Assembly: GCA_937880835.1 (NCBI GenBank)
Contig: CALGRN010000217.1
Location: 1-5,063 of the forward strand
Direction of reading: 5' to 3'
DNA: 5,063 bases
Source of the DNA: an uncultured Prevotella sp.
GTDB taxonomy: Bacteria; Bacteroidota; Bacteroidia; Bacteroidales; Bacteroidaceae
Shown here piece by piece: positions 1-5,063 of this stretch. Every line of letters starts with the position of its first letter. Position 1 is the first letter of the stretch. Both the position numbers and the translations under genes were made by a program. Below the pieces are notes generated by a model, which was given only the letters and a program-made list of their open reading frames with translations, did no database searches and was not told where the DNA came from.

Positions 1-1
1 T

Positions 2-154
2 CCGGATGCTATGACACTGTATCTTCGTGCAATACTTAACGCACGTCAAGGAAATAAATTCGCCGCTTCAAAATACTCGGAAGATGCAGTTCAAATGGAT
101 GCTCAAATGGCAGGATATGCTGCCAACGACCTTGAACTAAACAGTGTCAAGTAG
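2..154 (+). CDS. C-terminal end of a TPR-like protein (5' truncated by window edge)
   Basis: Frame 2 is open from the left edge to a TAG at 152-154 and encodes the last 50 residues of a protein. The visible part is a pair of amphipathic helices: LYLRAILNARQGNKFAA, then a segment with SEDAVQMDA, ending in AANDLEL. The spacing of Leu, Ala, Gly and Ala resembles a tetratricopeptide-repeat helix pair, and the Ala-x-Asp-Leu-Glu ending is one I associate with C-termini of Bacteroidota TPR proteins. TPR proteins are protein-interaction scaffolds; no partner or location can be deduced from this fragment. The stop lies 6 bases before the next start codon, so the gene is probably the upstream member of the same operon. 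That it is coding is fairly secure from the frame and composition; the TPR assignment is an inference from one partial repeat. Confidence 0.7.
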   Translation, partial: PDAMTLYLRAILNARQGNKFAASKYSEDAVQMDAQMAGYAANDLELNSVK

Positions 155-160
155 TATAAA

Positions 161-1153
161 ATGAAGCAAATAACATACTTTTTTCTATTCACCCTGATTA
201 TGGTTTCATGCGGAACGCCTGACGATCACTTTAAAATCGAAGGCAAATTCCTCAACCTTAATCAGGGTGAATTTTATATTTACAGTCCGGAAGGTATCGT
301 TGACGGCATCGATACCATAAAAGTAGAGGGAGGAAAGTTCGTGTATGAAATTCCATGCGAACGCAAATCTGTTCTCATGATTGTTTTTCCCAACTATTCG
401 GAACAACCTGTTTTCGCCGAACCGGGCAAGTCCGTAAGCATAAAAGGCGATGCTTCTCACCTTAAAGAAATGGAAATAAGCGGTACAGAAACAAACGAAC
501 TGATGTCCGATTTCCGTAAAATGGTGCTTAATTCCGCACCTCCCGAAGCTGCAAAACATGCACGACAATTCATCGAAGACAATCCCGGTTCAATCGTCGG
601 AGAATACATCGTGAGCCGTTATTTCATTCAGACAGACAATCCCGATTATGCTCTTGCGGAGAAACTCATCGACATTATGATAGAGAAACAAGAGGAAAAC
701 GGAACTCTTAAACGTCTTAAACAGAAAGTAAATCAACTGAAAAATTCTGCTTTAAATGCCCCAACACCTTCTTTTACGGCTGTCGATGTAAACGGAAAAC
801 GTGTGACACAAGCCGATTTAGGAAACAGGCTGGCTGTCATAAACGTATGGACATCATGGAGTTATGAGAGCATGGAGATACAAAGAACGCTGAAACAATT
901 GCGCAGAAGTATGGGAGACAGACTGAAAGTGATAAGCATCTGTCTTGACGCAAGCAAGAAAGAATGCCTCAGAACAATGTCACATGACTCCGTTTCGTGG
1001 TCTAATATATGCGACGAACAAATGTTCGGAAGTCCGCTCATAAATAAAATAGGAATACCTTCCGTACCTTATAATATAGTGATAAACAACGGAAGGATAA
1101 TTGCAAGAGGTCTTACTGCTGATGAACTGAAACAAAAATTGGGCAAACTTTAA
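161..1153 (+). CDS. Lipoprotein with DUF4369-like N-terminus and thioredoxin-like domain lacking the CXXC cysteines
   Basis: The 330-residue product starts with a lipoprotein signal: Lys2, a hydrophobic stretch (residues 4-15) and a lipobox ending Val-Ser-Cys17, so it should be lipid-anchored in the envelope. Residues about 24-115 resemble the beta-rich DUF4369 domain often found before thioredoxin-like domains in Bacteroidota. A helical linker follows (about 115-195), then a thioredoxin/AhpC-TSA-like domain (about 200-330) opening with APTPSFTAVDVNGK. The strand INVW and Trp233 sit where the active site belongs, but the motif reads Trp-Ser234-Tyr-Glu-Ser237, so both catalytic cysteines are serine. 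The cis-proline position looks kept (Pro303 in VPYNIVI). Other cysteines are Cys66, Cys261, Cys269 and Cys284. Ordinary thiol-disulfide exchange is therefore unlikely; a binding or structural role is more plausible, but substrate and partner are unknown. The ATG lies 6 bases after the previous stop and needs no alternative, since it gives an intact lipoprotein signal. Confidence 0.9.
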   Translation: MKQITYFFLFTLIMVSCGTPDDHFKIEGKFLNLNQGEFYIYSPEGIVDGIDTIKVEGGKFVYEIPCERKSVLMIVFPNYSEQPVFAEPGKSVSIKGDASHLKEMEISGTETNELMSDFRKMVLNSAPPEAAKHARQFIEDNPGSIVGEYIVSRYFIQTDNPDYALAEKLIDIMIEKQEENGTLKRLKQKVNQLKNSALNAPTPSFTAVDVNGKRVTQADLGNRLAVINVWTSWSYESMEIQRTLKQLRRSMGDRLKVISICLDASKKECLRTMSHDSVSWSNICDEQMFGSPLINKIGIPSVPYNIVINNGRIIARGLTADELKQKLGKL

Positions 1154-1163
1154 ATAAAAACTC

Positions 1164-2711
1164 ATGCTTGTAAAAACATATAGTGCGGCTGTAAACGGTC
1201 TTAATGTGACGACAGTTACCGTTGAAGTAAGCATAACAAGAGGTGTTCAATATCATCTTACAGGTCTTGGTGACGAGGCAGTACGTGAAGGACGCGACCG
1301 CATTGTAGCCGCATTGCTCAACAACGGTTTTAAATTTCCGGTTGCAGACATAACCGTAAACATGGCACCTGCTGACCTTCGGAAAGAAGGAAGCAGCTTC
1401 GATTTGCCGCTTGCGATAGGCATTCTCGCTGCAAACGGAAGTTTTCAATCAGACCATTTGGATAAATATATGATGGTGGGAGAGCTTAGTCTCGACGGAA
1501 AACTGCAACCGGTGAAAGGTGCATTGCCTATTGCAATAAGAGCAAGAGCAGAAAAATTCAAAGGACTTATCGTTCCGATGCGCAACGTAAGAGAAGCTGC
1601 CGTAGTCAATAACCTTGATGTTTACGGCATGGAAAGCATAACAGACGTTATTAAGTTTCTTGAAGAAAGAGAGCATTATGAACCAACCGTTATAGACACA
1701 CGTAAGGTTTTCTACGAGCAACAATATGATTATGAACTTGATTTTGCCGACGTTCGCGGACAGGAAAACGTAAAACGAGCTATGGAAGTGGCAGCAGCAG
1801 GCGGTCATAACCTTATTATGATTGGTCCGCCGGGCAGCGGAAAGTCGATGATGGCAAAGAGATTGCCCTCTGTTTTACCTCCTCTTTCGCTCGCAGAAAG
1901 CCTTGAAACAACCCAAATTCACAGCGTTGCGGGTAAACTTTCGCAAAATATGTCGCTCATTTCGCAGCGTCCGTTCCGCGCTCCGCATCATACCATATCG
2001 CAAGTAGCACTCGTCGGGGGTGGAACAAGCCCGCAACCGGGCGAGATTTCGCTTGCTCACAACGGCGTTCTCTTTGCTGACGAACTGCCGGAGTTTAACA
2101 AAAGCACCCTCGAAGTGTTGCGACAGCCTCTGGAAGACCGAAAAATAACAATATCAAGAGCTAAATATACAATAGAATATCCTTGCAGTTTCATGTTTGT
2201 TGCAAGCATGAACCCTTGTCCATGCGGATATTACGGCGACCCGACACACAACTGTGTATGCACTCCTGGACAGATACAACGATATATGAACAAAATTTCA
2301 GGACCGTTGCTCGACCGCATCGACATACAAATAGAGATTACTCCTGTTCCTTTCAGCGACATTTCAAAAGCCTCGCAGGGCGAAAACAGTTCTGCCATAC
2401 GCGAGCGGGTGATTTCGGCAAGATATATTCAGGAGGAACGTTTCAAGGATTTTCAGAAAATACATTGCAATGCGCAGATGTCTGAAAGAATGATTCACAG
2501 GTTTGCAGAACCAGACAACAGCGGCATAGAAATGCTTCGCAATGCGATGGAAAGGCTGTCTTTAAGTGCGCGTGCATACAACAGAATACTTAAAGTGGCA
2601 CGCACAATAGCCGACTTGGATGCTTCTGCCGATGTGAAAAACCATCATTTGGCAGAAGCAATATCATACCGAAACTTAGACAGGGGCGATTGGGCTGAAA
2701 GAGGTTCTTGA
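1164..2711 (+). CDS. comM: YifB/ComM-family Mg-chelatase-like AAA+ ATPase
   Basis: The 515-residue product is full length for this family (about 500-515). Residues 1 to about 190 form the ChlI/Lon-like N-terminal domain (opening LVKTYSAAVNGL; DLRKEGSSFDLPLAIGILAA). The AAA+ core has Walker A G221-PPGSGKS-228, the family block GGGTSPQPGEISLAHNGVLF, and Walker B ending Asp306-Glu307 in FADELPEF, where Ala305 replaces the commoner Leu. The sensor-1 region has NPCPCG (N350-G355) followed by Cys364-Val-Cys366, giving four cysteines that could bind metal. GPLLDRID (380-387) carries the probable arginine finger Arg385, and LSARAYNR (467-474) the sensor-2 region. In Vibrio and Haemophilus, ComM is a hexameric helicase that promotes branch migration of incoming DNA in natural transformation. 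The family is far wider than known competent bacteria, so the role here is inferred. The ATG follows the lipoprotein stop by 10 bases with no clear Shine-Dalgarno, as is usual in Bacteroidota. Confidence 0.95.
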   Translation: MLVKTYSAAVNGLNVTTVTVEVSITRGVQYHLTGLGDEAVREGRDRIVAALLNNGFKFPVADITVNMAPADLRKEGSSFDLPLAIGILAANGSFQSDHLDKYMMVGELSLDGKLQPVKGALPIAIRARAEKFKGLIVPMRNVREAAVVNNLDVYGMESITDVIKFLEEREHYEPTVIDTRKVFYEQQYDYELDFADVRGQENVKRAMEVAAAGGHNLIMIGPPGSGKSMMAKRLPSVLPPLSLAESLETTQIHSVAGKLSQNMSLISQRPFRAPHHTISQVALVGGGTSPQPGEISLAHNGVLFADELPEFNKSTLEVLRQPLEDRKITISRAKYTIEYPCSFMFVASMNPCPCGYYGDPTHNCVCTPGQIQRYMNKISGPLLDRIDIQIEITPVPFSDISKASQGENSSAIRERVISARYIQEERFKDFQKIHCNAQMSERMIHRFAEPDNSGIEMLRNAMERLSLSARAYNRILKVARTIADLDASADVKNHHLAEAISYRNLDRGDWAERGS

Positions 2712-2721
2712 CTCTCTTTCA
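2696..2721 (+). terminator. Weak hairpin across the comM stop codon
   Basis: TGAAAGAG (2696-2703) and CTCTTTCA (2714-2721) are perfect inverted repeats around a 10-base loop that contains the TGA stop (2709-2711). The stem is only 8 base pairs, and the following bases (TGTTTGATAC) are only partly T-rich, so this is a poor intrinsic terminator. It could still slow polymerase or protect the 3' end of the message. It is listed because it sits exactly at the end of the plus-strand unit; chance is a real alternative. Confidence 0.25.
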
Positions 2722-2769
2722 TGTTTGATACTAAATTATAGAAGATTGTTTTTCATCGTATTATGTTGT

Positions 2770-2798
2770 TTCTGAAAGAAAAACATTCTCTTTCGGAA
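2770..2798. other. Short hairpin with a 10-bp stem
   Basis: TTCTGAAAGA (2770-2779) pairs with TCTTTCGGAA (2789-2798) around a 9-base loop, with one G-T wobble (2773/2795). Neither strand carries a T-run directly after the stem, so it does not fit an intrinsic terminator well. The core TGAAAGA/TCTTTC also occurs in the hairpin at the comM stop (2696-2721), so the two may be diverged copies of one element, or simply AT-rich coincidence. Confidence 0.3.
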
Positions 2799-2938
2799 TA
2801 GAAAAGCAATCATAAAACATTCATTATCAAGTAGTTTCTGATACCTGATATAAGCATGATAATGTTCATATGGAATTTCTTCCGCACCATTTTCAGCAAG
2901 CATTATCTAAAACCCTGTATATCAATATATTCCGAATG

Positions 2939-3033
2939 GCATTTTAAAAGCTATCCTTTTGGCGTGCAAAAGTTATTGTTTTACACGCCAAAAGGATAGC
3001 TTTTACATTCCAAAACAATAACTTTTAAAATGC
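2939..3033. repeat. 11-base-period A-tract/T-tract array with interleaved inverted repeats
   Basis: From 2946 the sequence falls into eight consecutive 11-base units, each a 4-base tract followed by 7 bases. AAAA begins at 2946, 2968, 2990 and 3012; TTTT begins at 2957, 2979, 3001 and 3023, with no slippage. The 7-base spacers are related by reverse complement: GCTATCC (2950-2956) with GGATAGC (2994-3000); GTTATTG (2972-2978) with CAATAAC (3016-3022); GGCGTGC (2961-2967) with ACACGCC (2983-2989, one mismatch); GCATTTT (2939-2945) with AAAATGC (3027-3033). ACATTCC (3005-3011) has no good partner but matches ACACGCC at 5 of 7 positions. From memory, similar AAAAG...CTTTT intergenic repeats are frequent in Prevotella genomes, which would make this a dispersed element; I could not check that here. 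The coordinates and pairing are read directly; function is unknown. Confidence 0.9.
2945..3005. terminator. 22-bp perfect hairpin, possible bidirectional terminator
   Basis: Positions 2945-2966 and 2984-3005 are a perfect 22-base inverted repeat around a 17-base loop. After one mismatch (2967/2983) a further 4 pairs (2968-2971 with 2979-2982) leave a 7-base loop. The stem begins with AAAAG and ends with CTTTT, so a transcript from either side would see a stem whose 3' arm ends in a U-tract. That is the layout of a bidirectional intrinsic terminator, and it lies between two convergent genes. Against this, the U-tract is only 4 bases, is itself part of the stem, and the element is 234 bases after comM and 158 bases after the minus-strand gene. 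Confidence 0.45.
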
Positions 3034-3117
3034 GACAGATAAAACATTCATAAACATAGGTTGTGTATTTCTGATAATACAACAAAACGGTTATGAATTA
3101 TAAAGAATTGAATTGAA

Positions 3118-3160
3118 GCCTTGCGGGCATCTGGCAGTCCCTCGCTTCCGCTTCCCTTCC
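3118..3160. other. GC-rich patch just after the outer-membrane protein stop
   Basis: This 43-base stretch is 29/43 G+C (67%), much richer than the AT-rich bases on its left. It includes the tandem hexamer CGCTTCCGCTTC (3144-3155). I find no stem longer than about 3 base pairs, so it is not a clear terminator. Read in frame past the minus-strand stop it stays open for about 24 codons, but the residues do not look like a barrel strand. Its role is unknown. Confidence 0.4.
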
Positions 3161-3162
3161 AA

Positions 3163-5063
3163 TCATAAAGAATACTGGAAATTGAGCATAAATTCACGTG
3201 GACGAAGCTGATATGTATCCGTTATTCTGCTTATTCCGCCGTAAGAATGTATTATGTAGTTCTTTTTGTTGAACAGGTTTCGCAACTCTGCCGACACACG
3301 TATTTTATCATTGCGCCACACTGCATTTACATCGGACAGGAGAGTGTTGAGAACATTGCCTGCATCCAGTTCGTTTCTGTAATGCGTGAAAGACATGCTT
3401 AAATCGATGTTTGATATCGTTGCCGTGAGCGAAAGGCTCTGCCGCCAGTTGAAAAGTGTGGCAAACTCTGCCGAAGAAGCGTGCGATTTGCTTACATCGA
3501 ACGCTGCATTGTAGTTTACGACACACCATTTAGGATTGTATGTCACCGACGGACTCACTTCAAACGAACGCATGTTGTATTCCGACAGCTTGCCTGCCGA
3601 AAGCTGTTCGCCGTTATAATAATTGAACGAAGCCGACATTTTCGTCAACAAGTGTATATCGAAGAAGCCTTTTGAAACAGTTCCTCTCACATTGAAGAAA
3701 TCATTGTTGTTGTTTCTTTCCAACCTTCTCATCACATAGTTTCCGTTGTCTATAATCATATCCGTCATGGTATTTCTCCACGAAAGGCTGTAACTTGCAT
3801 TCGCATTCCAGAAAAATTCTTTTGTAGCACGTTTGTATTCGTAGTTTATGTTTGCAGTAAATCGTCTGCTTTGAGGTATGATATCGCCGGTCACAATCAT
3901 CGTTCGATAGTCTCTTTTGTATTCCGAGAGAACAAAATCTCCCATTTCACCGACGTTTTCATCATACATAACGAACATTCTCCATGTTTGTCTGTTGTTG
4001 GTTTCTAAATTTAAAATAAATGTGGGATTTATCAAAAAGAACGATGCGTTTTGTCTTGTGAAACGCTCGTATGACATGTTTGGCGATAAAGAAACGGTAA
4101 TAATGCCACGCTTATACTCCCAATAAGGAGAGGCAGAAAATGAAAAATGAGCATTATTACCTATTACATTAAGGTTCTCCGCAACTATTCCTGCCGTATA
4201 TCGTTGCGTAAAGAACGTGCGTTTTCTAAGCCAAGAGAACTTGTTTGAAGTGTGCCATAAGTTTGATTTCAACTTATATTTATCATCATTCACATAAAGG
4301 CATGAAGGCGAATAATGATAATCGACAGTCGAATTTACGGAAAGCGTTGCCTTTCCTAACGTTATCATGCGTGTCAGATTGCCCGAAATATCAAATTGCG
4401 GAATACGTACCCGCTGATTAAGCTCATTCTTTCCGGTGTTGTTCAAAGTAAAAAAGCCGTCTGCCTGACTTGCTTCCAACTTGAACATTAAGTTCCCATA
4501 CACATTTTCCGTATTCGTTTTTGCTTCAAATTCTGCGGTGAAATCATCGTTTTTCAGCAACAAATGCCTTGTTTCATCAGTCATTACAGGCTGCATTCCA
4601 TCGAAATAATAAACAGAAGAATTGCTTGTTTGCTGCCTTATTACAGAACGGTTGTAAGATGCCGATATACGTCTTTCACCCTCTTCTTTAATCTTTCGCA
4701 CACTGTTTACGCTGTACTTCTGCGACGTATTGAACCTTAAACGGTCGGCATCTATCGGTGCAACCATCGCAGGAGAAGCAAACCATCTTGGCAAATCGGC
4801 TGCATTGCTTCTGTTCATGTACTGTGCCAAGATGTCGGAAGAAGCCGAAATATCTTTTCCCGTGCGGTCATATGCAGCCTCATACATTATCTGTCTGTTC
4901 TTACCTATTTGCATTGCATCAGCCGAACCGCCTGCATGTGTGGGCTTACCGGCAAACAAATACGGTCTAAGAGTTATCATCCACTTGTCTCGTGCCTCAT
5001 CTTTCAGCTCTATATTCATAGCTGTGTTGTCGGTGAAGACCTTGTTTCGCAATGCTTTTACAG
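3163..5063 (-). CDS. TonB-dependent-receptor-like outer-membrane beta-barrel protein (N-terminus beyond window edge)
   Basis: The minus-strand frame is open from the right edge to a TGA at 3165-3163, giving about 632 residues. No start is needed inside the window: the TTG at 5052-5050 is simply an internal Leu, as the frame stays open upstream (Val-Lys-Ala-Leu). The first visible part (VKALRNKVFTDNTAMNIELK) resembles the end of a plug domain in the Bacteroidota group that combines an N-terminal carboxypeptidase-like regulatory domain, a plug and a barrel. The rest is a run of alternating polar and aromatic beta-strands (for example FTANINYEYKR, ASYSLSWRN, SASFNYYN), followed by VSAELRNLFNKKNYI near the C-terminus and a final strand REFMLNFQYSL. 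These are usual for an outer-membrane barrel of the TonB-receptor or OMP_b-brl type. The missing N-terminus is probably about 200-300 residues (signal peptide, regulatory domain, most of the plug). Substrate is not deducible: no SusD-like gene is seen on the side visible here. Relatives often sit beside GLPGLI-family genes, which would have to lie beyond the edge. Confidence 0.85.
   Translation of the reverse strand, partial: VKALRNKVFTDNTAMNIELKDEARDKWMITLRPYLFAGKPTHAGGSADAMQIGKNRQIMYEAAYDRTGKDISASSDILAQYMNRSNAADLPRWFASPAMVAPIDADRLRFNTSQKYSVNSVRKIKEEGERRISASYNRSVIRQQTSNSSVYYFDGMQPVMTDETRHLLLKNDDFTAEFEAKTNTENVYGNLMFKLEASQADGFFTLNNTGKNELNQRVRIPQFDISGNLTRMITLGKATLSVNSTVDYHYSPSCLYVNDDKYKLKSNLWHTSNKFSWLRKRTFFTQRYTAGIVAENLNVIGNNAHFSFSASPYWEYKRGIITVSLSPNMSYERFTRQNASFFLINPTFILNLETNNRQTWRMFVMYDENVGEMGDFVLSEYKRDYRTMIVTGDIIPQSRRFTANINYEYKRATKEFFWNANASYSLSWRNTMTDMIIDNGNYVMRRLERNNNNDFFNVRGTVSKGFFDIHLLTKMSASFNYYNGEQLSAGKLSEYNMRSFEVSPSVTYNPKWCVVNYNAAFDVSKSHASSAEFATLFNWRQSLSLTATISNIDLSMSFTHYRNELDAGNVLNTLLSDVNAVWRNDKIRVSAELRNLFNKKNYIIHSYGGISRITDTYQLRPREFMLNFQYSL

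Larger units (their letters stand above)
2812..3051. repeat. 13-base direct repeat on either side of the array (2812-2824 and 3039-3051)
   Basis: ATAAAACATTCAT occurs exactly at 2812-2824 and again at 3039-3051. The copies lie 114 bases before and 5 bases after the 95-base array. They do not abut the array symmetrically, so they are not a clean target-site duplication. A 13-base match in AT-rich DNA of this size is suggestive but can occur by chance. Confidence 0.35.
2712..3162. other. Convergent intergenic region, 451 bases, no convincing gene
   Basis: This lies between the 3' ends of comM (plus strand) and the outer-membrane protein gene (minus strand), so terminators rather than promoters are expected. 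From left to right it holds a small hairpin (2770-2798), the first copy of a 13-base direct repeat (2812-2824), the 11-base-period array (2939-3033), the second 13-base copy (3039-3051), and a GC-rich patch beside the minus-strand stop (3118-3160). The stretch 2825-2938 is AT-rich and shows nothing I can name. I see no tRNA and no CRISPR repeat. The only short plus-strand frame of note runs into the array and is not accepted as a gene. Confidence 0.85.

Noticed and set aside
206..568. 120-codon minus-strand frame opposite the lipoprotein gene
   Set aside because: It lies wholly antisense to a well-supported gene and has a Phe/Cys/His-rich composition typical of a shadow frame.
1449..1808. 119-codon minus-strand frame opposite comM (a further one at 1113-1448)
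   Set aside because: Both are antisense to a conserved ATPase domain and have low-quality composition; the plus strand explains the sequence.
2064..2099. Damaged Walker B motif in ComM
   Set aside because: Only the hydrophobic position before Asp306 is changed (Ala for the usual Leu); Asp306 and Glu307 are intact, so loss of ATPase activity is not indicated.
2183..2485. 100-codon plus-strand frame inside comM in another frame
   Set aside because: It overlaps the sensor-1 and arginine-finger region of comM, which must be read in the comM frame; no family resemblance is seen.
2856..2999. A 47-codon plus-strand frame starting ATG at 2856 and ending TAG at 2997-2999
   Set aside because: It runs into the 11-base-period array, and its last 20 or so codons are simply the array translated. 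It has no recognisable start signal, and the converging gene layout gives no reason for a gene here. Similar frames are likely to be over-called wherever this repeat occurs.
2939..3033. CRISPR array
   Set aside because: The period is 11 or 22 bases with no repeat/spacer distinction of CRISPR size, the spacers are mutually complementary, and no cas gene is present.
3060..3083. Imperfect inverted repeat GTTGT...ACAAC
   Set aside because: Only five pairs are continuous and the rest needs a two-base bulge, which is too weak to claim as a terminator.
5050..5052. TTG as the start codon of the outer-membrane protein gene
   Set aside because: The frame continues open to the window edge, and the residues around it match the end of a plug domain, so the TTG is an internal leucine codon.

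Overview
The window looks like chromosomal DNA from a member of the Bacteroidota, most probably Prevotella or a close relative. The evidence is a lipoprotein with a DUF4369-like N-terminus, a large outer-membrane beta-barrel of the Bacteroidota TonB-dependent-receptor type, gene starts with no strong Shine-Dalgarno sequence, and AT-rich intergenic DNA. The phylum is well supported. The genus is inferred from memory of similar proteins and intergenic repeats.

Layout. Positions 2-2711 hold three tightly packed plus-strand genes: the C-terminal end of a TPR-like protein (2-154), a lipoprotein with a DUF4369-like region and a thioredoxin-like domain (161-1153), and a full-length YifB/ComM-family Mg-chelatase-like AAA+ ATPase (1164-2711). 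The gaps are 6 and 10 bases, so one transcript is likely. Positions 3163-5063 hold, on the minus strand, most of a TonB-dependent-receptor-like outer-membrane protein whose N-terminal part lies beyond the right edge. The two transcription units converge on a 451-base intergenic region (2712-3162).

The genes are ordinary for this phylum and give no sign of a mobile element, CRISPR array, phage or defence system. Two things stand out. First, the thioredoxin-like domain has Ser-Tyr-Glu-Ser where a redox-active protein has Cys-X-X-Cys, so it is probably not a conventional disulfide oxidoreductase. Second, the convergent intergenic region contains a strictly regular 95-base array (2939-3033). In it AAAA and TTTT tracts alternate exactly every 11 bases, and the 7-base spacers between them pair in an interleaved order (A B C B' C' A'). 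This gives two mutually exclusive hairpins whose centres lie 11 bases on either side of the overall centre. It may act as a bidirectional terminator, as phased bent DNA, or as a dispersed intergenic repeat, and it is the best candidate here for something undescribed.

The three plus-strand genes have no proven common function. ComM homologues act on branched DNA during natural transformation in other bacteria, whereas the lipoprotein is an envelope protein. Their proximity may reflect only shared transcription.
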